A stretch of DNA of 64,000 bases, taken from NCBI RefSeq assembly GCF_018408575.1, contig NZ_AP023418.1:1578415-1642414 (forward strand), in the 5' to 3' direction. The DNA is from Vescimonas coprocola (GTDB lineage Bacteria > Bacillota > Clostridia > Oscillospirales > Oscillospiraceae). Below, piece after piece: positions 58,910 through 64,000 of the stretch. A program made the translations under genes and the position numbers. Below the pieces are notes generated by a model, which saw only the letters and a list, made by a program, of their open reading frames with translations, had not been told where the DNA came from and did no database searches. The first letter of the stretch is position 1; every line of letters starts with the position of its first letter.

Positions 58910-61738
58910 TCAATTATGTACATACCTTAAAATCGTTTTTATAACTTCATCAATCACAATCGGCTTTGACAAATGTGCGTTCATTCCTGCATCCAGTGAT
59001 GCCTGAATATCTTCTGCAAATGAACTAGCTGTCATTGCTATAATAGGAATGTTTTTTCCATCCGGTCTGTCATTCATTGCCCTGATTGCTTTTGTCGCTT
59101 CATAACCATTCATTTCAGGCATCATGACATCCATCAGGATCACATCAAATGTGCCTTTCGGATGATTTCTGAAAATCTCAACAGCATTCTTTCCATCCAC
59201 AGCTCTTTCTACATTCATCCCGAGCTCTTCCAACTGCACGGCAGCAATCTCTGCATTCAGTTCATTATCCTCCGCAAGAAGGACATTCACACCTGTAAGA
59301 TTTACCTTTTCCGAAAAACCTGTGTCTGACTTATTACATTCCTGATCTGTAATTTCCAAAGGAATATCCACAGTAAATGTGGTTCCCTCATGCTTTTTAC
59401 TCTGCACGGAAATGGTTCCACCCATCATATCCACATACTTCTTTACGATAGCCATCCCCAGTCCAACTCCGTGGTACTGCGTTCTCGCACCGGAATCTTC
59501 CTGTACAAATTCCTCAAAAACTTCTTTTGTAAATTCCTCACTCATGCCAATACCAGTATCCGAAATGCGGTAACGCATATTTATGTATCCATCCCCGCCC
59601 TTTTCCTGACACCGGGCTTCAAAGGTAATCGTCCCTCCATCCGGAGTGTATTTCACGGCATTGCTCAGAATATTGACCAGCACATCGCGCAGGCGTGCAG
59701 GATCCGCAAGTACATTCGGAATCTTTGCATCTTCACGCTGAATCTTAAAGTTGATATCCCTGTTCGCAAGAAAGCCTTTTATAATATCCAATGCAGTATC
59801 TGTAATGTTTTTCACATCCGCCGGTACCGGATTGTATTTCATTTTTCCACTTTCGATGTGGGTCAGATCTAATACATCATTGATCAGCGACAGTAAATGC
59901 TCTGAGCTTTCACCAATCTTTTCCAGACAATTTTTCACTTTGTCTGACGGATTGTTTTTCATTGCAATACCGGTAAATCCTATGATTGCATTCATCGGTG
60001 TCCTCATATCATGGGACATGTGTGACAGAAATGCTGTTTTTGCCTTGTTTGCAGCCTGTGCATGCTCTGCCAGTTCCGCCATTTCCTCAGCTTTCTCCTG
60101 GGCCGCCTTCTGAGCTTTTTTTCTTGCATTGAGACGCACCATTGTCACAGCAATAGTATTCAGCAGCCATCCAAAAATAAGAAGAACCCAAACAGTAATA
60201 ACAGGATGCAGACGGATCCAGTCAACAAGTGTAAGCTCTGTTGCTTTGTATGTGGTATACTGTGCTGCAAGATCTTCCACAAGATATTGGGGCATGGCAT
60301 ACATTGCTTTCGTCAGAATACCAGCCAGCGCATGGTTCTCGGTTGATGAAATCACCATGCGGTAGGTGAATGTAGGGTGCTCCAGCAGAGTATATGCCAT
60401 GGTGCCCGTAGTGTCACTGTTCACAAACGCCTGTGCCGTGTAATAGTAGACGAAGGCAGCATCTGCTTTACCCTTACGGACAGCTTCCATCATTTCCTGT
60501 CGGGTACTGCACATCAGTTTTTCTGCACCGGGTGCCATTGCATCTTCAATTGAATTTGCTACTGTCTGGTCAACAGTCGTAACAACATCAATTTTTCCAT
60601 CAAAGTCACGCCGTGTCACCCTTGCCATCTGCATCGTAATGAAAGGTGCAGTAATCCCCCATTTTTTCGTCTCAGCATAATTATCTGTTTCCAGGCGTGC
60701 ATCGATGCTCATATCTGTGGTTTCCGTATTTTTCTGATAGGCAATATACTCATCTCTGGTAGCAGGTGTAAGAAACTCATAGGAAATCCCGGCATAGTCT
60801 GCAATTCTCCGGAAGTAATCCGGGATAATACCCTTCATCTCACCATTTTCGTTATAAGAATATGGATAACGGGTCGGATCACACAGAACATGAAGGGGGT
60901 TGTCCTTGGAATACTGTGAAATAATACTTTTCTCTTTCTTGGTATATTCCAGATTCTTAGTTTCTATGCTTTCATAATTTTTATTATAAAGTGTCGTTTT
61001 CCAGTCACCCTCAACTGCATTCATCTGGTCAATTGCATAATTGATCTCATCCAGCAATTCTGTATTACCTTTTTTAACCATGACATAGAAATCGCTGCTG
61101 TCAAATTTATCCACGATACGCTCATTGTTTGTTTTTCTCAGAGAACTAGCAGCAATAGCATCAACATTTCCGCTCTGAAGAGCTTCCGCCATCTCTGCTG
61201 TCGTATCAAAATAAAATGGATCATATATAAATCCTTTGTTGCCTGCAAAACCCGCAAAACTCTTTATCTCGGAGCTTCCGTTCAAAAATGCCACACGCAT
61301 ACCGTTGTAAGTACTGTAATTGCCATCCACAATCGTGCTGTTGTCACTGCGGACGGTCAGAATCCCATTATTGGTTCCGATCGGACGTGAAAAATCAAAC
61401 TTTTCTTCTCTTTCCGGTGTTATGCGGGGAGATGTTACCATATCAATCTCGCCATCTTCAAGCATCTGCTGCATATCATCCCAGCTCTTATCATATCCGA
61501 CATATTCGTAATCTACATCCCAATAACGGGCCATCAGCCGAAGAAAATCATAACCATACCCGCTGCGGTTGCCTTCTTCGTCCATCACATGATAACCATC
61601 CATGGCAAAGAAACCGACTTTGACAGTTTCATGCTGCGAACTGTCCTCGGCTGCATATACAGTCTGGGGAGAAAATATCATAGACACGCATACAAAAAGC
61701 AGTAACACTGCCACATATTTCTTTGCTTTTGAAATCAT
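58910..61738 (-). CDS. Hybrid sensor histidine kinase with two solute-binding domains
   Basis: This 942-residue protein has a signal peptide, then two SBP_bac_3-type periplasmic-binding domains (about 35-270, YGYDFLRLMARYWDVDYEYVG; about 300-530, GIIPDYFRRIADYAGISYEF). A membrane helix lies near 545, HisKA with His in SHMSHDMRTPMNAI near 572, HATPase (GVGLGMAIVKKYVDMMGG) and a C-terminal receiver with Asp in VILMDVMMPEMNG near 869. ATG 61738 follows AGGAGA. It probably senses amino-acid-like ligands. It is AT-rich and lies alone between the two attachment-site repeats, so it is likely acquired. Confidence 0.93.
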   Translation of the reverse strand: MISKAKKYVAVLLLFVCVSMIFSPQTVYAAEDSSQHETVKVGFFAMDGYHVMDEEGNRSGYGYDFLRLMARYWDVDYEYVGYDKSWDDMQQMLEDGEIDMVTSPRITPEREEKFDFSRPIGTNNGILTVRSDNSTIVDGNYSTYNGMRVAFLNGSSEIKSFAGFAGNKGFIYDPFYFDTTAEMAEALQSGNVDAIAASSLRKTNNERIVDKFDSSDFYVMVKKGNTELLDEINYAIDQMNAVEGDWKTTLYNKNYESIETKNLEYTKKEKSIISQYSKDNPLHVLCDPTRYPYSYNENGEMKGIIPDYFRRIADYAGISYEFLTPATRDEYIAYQKNTETTDMSIDARLETDNYAETKKWGITAPFITMQMARVTRRDFDGKIDVVTTVDQTVANSIEDAMAPGAEKLMCSTRQEMMEAVRKGKADAAFVYYYTAQAFVNSDTTGTMAYTLLEHPTFTYRMVISSTENHALAGILTKAMYAMPQYLVEDLAAQYTTYKATELTLVDWIRLHPVITVWVLLIFGWLLNTIAVTMVRLNARKKAQKAAQEKAEEMAELAEHAQAANKAKTAFLSHMSHDMRTPMNAIIGFTGIAMKNNPSDKVKNCLEKIGESSEHLLSLINDVLDLTHIESGKMKYNPVPADVKNITDTALDIIKGFLANRDINFKIQREDAKIPNVLADPARLRDVLVNILSNAVKYTPDGGTITFEARCQEKGGDGYINMRYRISDTGIGMSEEFTKEVFEEFVQEDSGARTQYHGVGLGMAIVKKYVDMMGGTISVQSKKHEGTTFTVDIPLEITDQECNKSDTGFSEKVNLTGVNVLLAEDNELNAEIAAVQLEELGMNVERAVDGKNAVEIFRNHPKGTFDVILMDVMMPEMNGYEATKAIRAMNDRPDGKNIPIIAMTASSFAEDIQASLDAGMNAHLSKPIVIDEVIKTILRYVHN

Positions 61739-61996
61739 ATTAAATCTCCTGCCTGTCCAATACATTTCTCTATACATCTCTTTGTCAAACTCCTGGTTTA
61801 ACAAAATTGATTGTTTGAATAATACTATACAATTTTGCAATAATCCTGTCAATTATTAGTCTTTCCGCTGCGATAGCGTATAGTTATGCGAACTATGATT
61901 TACCGAAATTTCCCTTCACATCTATTCTGCTGCCTGCAACCGCCCCAAATAGTCGAGTTGCCGGATTGGTTGTCAGCCCTTTCCGTTTTTCAAAAA

Positions 61997-63349
61997 TCAA
62001 CCCGAACTCCTTGACATCAAGCATACCGTCTCCACATGGCGAGTGCGGGGGAAGAGGTCCACGGCCACGGCACGGCGGGCGAGGTAGCCCAGCTCGGCAA
62101 AGCGCTTCACGTCCCGGCCCAGTGTGCCGGGGTCGCAGGAGACATACACCACCCGCCGGGGAGCCATGGCGGCGATGGAGGCGATGACCTCCGGGACCAA
62201 TCCCTTCCGGGGTGGGTCCACGCAGATGACATCCGGCCGCAGCTGCCGCCGGGCCAACTCTGCCGCCACATCGGCGGCGTCCCCTTCCAGAAACTCCACG
62301 TTCTCCACACCGTTGCGCCGGGCGCTGGCCCGTGCATCCCGGATGGCCTCCGGCACGATCTCGCCGCCGATGACATGGCGGGCCTGCCGGGCCAGCACCT
62401 GCGTGATGGTGCCTGCGCCGCAGTACAGATCCACCGCCAGCTCCGTACCAGTGAGACCGGCGAACTCCAGCGCCTTGCCGTACAGCACCTCCGCCTGGGG
62501 GTGGTTCACCTGATAAAACGACGGCACCGACAGCCGGACCGTCCGACCGCACAGCACGTCCGTCAGGGCGTCCTCCCCCCAAAGAGTGCGGTAGCGATCC
62601 CCCAGAATGGCGTTGCCGGGGCGGGTATTGACCCCCAGCACCACGCCCACGGTCTGTGGTGCCGCCTGACGCAGCAGGGCCACCAGTTCCGTCTCGTAGG
62701 GGAGGCTTTCGCCGTTCACCAGCAGGCACACAAGGCTCTCGCCTTTACAGTTGCTCCGCACATACAGGTGCCGCACCAGCCCCCGGCCGGTGGTCTCGTC
62801 GTATCCCGGCACATGATACTGCGCCAGATACTGCCGCAGGGCCGCCGCCAGTACATCCGCCTGCGGCTTCTGGAGGAGGCAGTGCTCCACCTCCACCACC
62901 TGATGGCTGCGAGCCCGATAAAAGCCCACCCTGCCGTCGGCGGACACCGGGTACTGGCTCTTATTGCGGTAGCGCAGGGGCTGTGGGGCGCCCAAGATCT
63001 CCTCCACGGTCACGTCGCTGCCGCCCAATCGGGTCAGGGCATCCTGAACCCGCTGGCGCTTGGCCCACAGCTCCTCGGCGTAGTCCAGATGGCGGAAGTC
63101 GCAGCCGCCGCAGCGGCCATAGTAGGGACAATCCGGCTCCTGCCGGTGGGGGGAGGTGCTATGGCGCAGGACCGGCTTGCCGAAGGCCACGTTTTTCAGC
63201 ACCTTCATCACCAGAATGTCGCAGTCCTCGCCCCGGACGGCGTCGTGGACGAACACCACCTGCCCGTCGATGCGGGCCACACCCAGTCCCTCGCTGGAGT
63301 AGCCCTCGATGATACTGCGGTATATATGATTTTTCTCCAATGCGGGCAT
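61997..63349 (-). CDS. rlmD: 23S rRNA (uracil-C5)-methyltransferase RlmD/RumA
   Basis: This 450-residue enzyme has an N-terminal TRAM domain, an Fe-S cluster site (CPYYGRCGGCDF near 70), the SAM loop VDLYCGAGTI near 300, DPPRKG near 375 and the catalytic Cys in VYVSCDPGTLGRD. It methylates a uridine of 23S rRNA. AGGAGG precedes ATG 63349. The 3' end from HVETV on (CLMSRSSG) is supplied by the integrated mobile DNA, which carries a 17-base repeat here. The enzyme core is intact, so it is probably functional. Confidence 0.93.
   Translation of the reverse strand: MPALEKNHIYRSIIEGYSSEGLGVARIDGQVVFVHDAVRGEDCDILVMKVLKNVAFGKPVLRHSTSPHRQEPDCPYYGRCGGCDFRHLDYAEELWAKRQRVQDALTRLGGSDVTVEEILGAPQPLRYRNKSQYPVSADGRVGFYRARSHQVVEVEHCLLQKPQADVLAAALRQYLAQYHVPGYDETTGRGLVRHLYVRSNCKGESLVCLLVNGESLPYETELVALLRQAAPQTVGVVLGVNTRPGNAILGDRYRTLWGEDALTDVLCGRTVRLSVPSFYQVNHPQAEVLYGKALEFAGLTGTELAVDLYCGAGTITQVLARQARHVIGGEIVPEAIRDARASARRNGVENVEFLEGDAADVAAELARRQLRPDVICVDPPRKGLVPEVIASIAAMAPRRVVYVSCDPGTLGRDVKRFAELGYLARRAVAVDLFPRTRHVETVCLMSRSSG
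62024..62040. repeat. Attachment-site-like direct repeat, right copy
   Basis: TACCGTCTCCACATGGC lies within the last codons of rlmD and is repeated at 58774-58790. The interval of 3250 bases holds only the hybrid kinase gene and remnants. The stretch 61739-61996 has no recognised gene. Confidence 0.75.
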
Positions 63350-63440
63350 AGCGGCCCTCCTTTGATATGGGGATTTTCTTCTTATTTCCGACGGGTGACT
63401 TGGCGACTCCTTGCGAGATTGACTACCCGGGGGCATTACG

Positions 63441-63478
63441 GATTCCCACGGCCAGCTTGTGAACCAGCCGTGGGAATC
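63441..63478. other. Perfect 12-bp hairpin upstream of rlmD
   Basis: Arms GATTCCCACGGC and GCCGTGGGAATC enclose a 14-base loop. No T-run follows. It may end the minus-strand transcript of the small gene at 63551-63754 before rlmD. The 63350-63550 stretch has no gene. Confidence 0.55.
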
Positions 63479-63550
63479 ATGCATTCAGAGAAGAATACCG
63501 TGGTGGAAGCCATACGTCTCAGCAGAGGCCATCGGCAGGGCGGTCAGGTC

Positions 63551-63754
63551 TCAGCGGTGACCATCCGGCAGCACCACCGGCTCGCCGGAGAGCGTCTGCG
63601 GCATGGCGATCAGGAGGGACATCTGGCGATACCAGCGGTTGGTGGTAAGGCCGAAGGCGTACCGCTCCTCCCTTTCGGGAAGGCGCAGGGTGCTGCCCAG
63701 CGGGCGCACCGGCCCCAGCTGGCCCAAGCACCATGGCAAGCTCTCCATCTGCAT
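63551..63754 (-). CDS. Small conserved-looking protein, function unknown
   Basis: This 67-residue frame starts at ATG 63754, seven bases after AGGAGG, and uses GC-rich host-like codons. It reads LPWCLGQLGPVRPLGSTLRL, YAFGLTTNRWYRQMSLLIA, PQTLSGEPVVLPDGH. I do not recognise the family. It lies between the gene cut off by the window edge and rlmD, all on the minus strand. Confidence 0.6.
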   Translation of the reverse strand: MQMESLPWCLGQLGPVRPLGSTLRLPEREERYAFGLTTNRWYRQMSLLIAMPQTLSGEPVVLPDGHR

Positions 63755-63788
63755 GGACGCTGCCTCCTATCCGGCCATCGGCGGGCCG

Positions 63789-64000
63789 TTAAAACTCGAA
63801 CTTCTCAATCAGCTTACGCAGCGACTCGGCAAAGGATGCCAGCGTCTTGTTGTCCCGGCCCTTGCTGCGGCGAATGAGGCCCAGCAGGGCATCGCCCAGC
63901 TGCACCAGCCGCTGATAGGCCGCCGTGGTGCGGGGTGCGCCCTCGAAGGCGGGCTTCTTCCGCTCCGGCAGGTAGCCTGCCTCCAGCTGGCGGCAGGTCA
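63789..64000 (-). CDS. C-terminal part of an unidentified protein, cut by the window edge
   Basis: Seventy residues in the minus frame end at TAA (63789-63791). The sequence is helical and basic (YLPERKKPAFEGAPRTTAAY, LGDALLGLIRRSKGRDNKTL, FAESLRKLIEKFEF). No family is recognised. Codon use matches the GC-rich host genes. Confidence 0.6.
   Translation of the reverse strand, partial: TCRQLEAGYLPERKKPAFEGAPRTTAAYQRLVQLGDALLGLIRRSKGRDNKTLASFAESLRKLIEKFEF

Noticed and set aside
62036-63877. 613-residue plus-strand frame opposite rlmD
   Set aside because: The minus strand encodes an unmistakable RlmD with SAM and catalytic motifs; the plus frame is low-complexity His/Gly/Gln.
1-64000. tRNA or rRNA genes
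   Set aside because: No cloverleaf with the conserved GGTTCGAATCC-type arm and no rRNA landmark was seen on reading either strand; a tRNAscan run would settle it.

Overview
The window looks like chromosome from an anaerobic gut Firmicute, most likely a GC-rich member of the Oscillospiraceae (Flavonifractor/Pseudoflavonifractor type). The grounds are GC-rich core genes, strong AGGAGG ribosome sites, a clostridial set of oxygen-defence proteins (rubrerythrin, desulfoferrodoxin, flavo-diiron proteins, rubredoxin), and mobile DNA of the Tn1549 and Tn4451 kinds. No rRNA, tRNA or CRISPR array was seen.

Layout. (1) 1-5110: a tight + strand operon with a methyltransferase, two alpha/beta hydrolases, two L-2-amino-thiazoline-4-carboxylate hydrolase-family proteins and a ketopantoate-reductase-like enzyme. 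It is followed by an AraC regulator, a ZinT-like lipoprotein and a heterodimeric ABC transporter (5225-10562). (2) 10.6-16.3 kb: a truncated GAF regulator with a terminator-bearing leader, a LytS/LytTR-type two-component system, a degenerate receiver protein, a large lipoprotein, and a structured non-coding stretch that may be a group II intron fragment. (3) 16.4-36.9 kb: a dense redox and oxygen-defence island. It holds ferritin behind a truncated Fur gene, rhodanese plus Rrf2, thioredoxin plus a frameshifted thioredoxin reductase, two flavo-diiron proteins, a class I ribonucleotide reductase, an acyl-CoA dehydrogenase/EtfA/rubredoxin fusion, a thioredoxin/CoA-disulfide reductase/alarmone synthetase operon headed by a ferredoxin-thioredoxin reductase-like protein, rubredoxin, desulfoferrodoxin, a frameshifted rubrerythrin, a CRP/FNR regulator and a DUF134-NifX fusion. 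(4) 37.0-39.8 kb: small XRE regulators and a second, longer copy of the GAF regulator, interrupted by an in-frame stop. (5) 39.8-49.7 kb: nested mobile DNA. A Tn4451-like mobilizable transposon (tnpX, tnpV, MobL relaxase) sits in the VirD4 gene of a Tn1549-like conjugative element, of which only VirD4', PcfB and the replication initiator remain. (6) 49.3-58.4 kb: a second element with a sigma-like protein, three consecutive recombinase genes and cargo (metallophosphoesterase, DUF1016, tyrosine phosphatase, Bro-N, acetyltransferase). (7) 58.4-64 kb: rlmD (rumA), whose 3' end carries an attachment site. A 17-bp direct repeat of that site lies 3.25 kb away beside a displaced rlmD 3' end, and a hybrid sensor kinase lies between the two copies.

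How it fits together. In the redox island, two separate thiol-redox operons carry the same palindrome (TGTGAC-N3-GTCACA) at the same distance from their -10 boxes, in the position of a class II CRP/FNR activator. A CRP/FNR protein with matching recognition-helix residues is encoded in the island. An Rrf2 protein heads an operon with the ACAD-EtfA-rubredoxin fusion and a flavo-diiron protein, and its promoter carries a perfect 7+7 inverted repeat. This suggests a sensor-controlled electron path to O2 or NO. The island also holds an O2-dependent type of ribonucleotide reductase, which is consistent with life at an oxic-anoxic boundary. All functional assignments come from reading motifs by eye; no database search was run.
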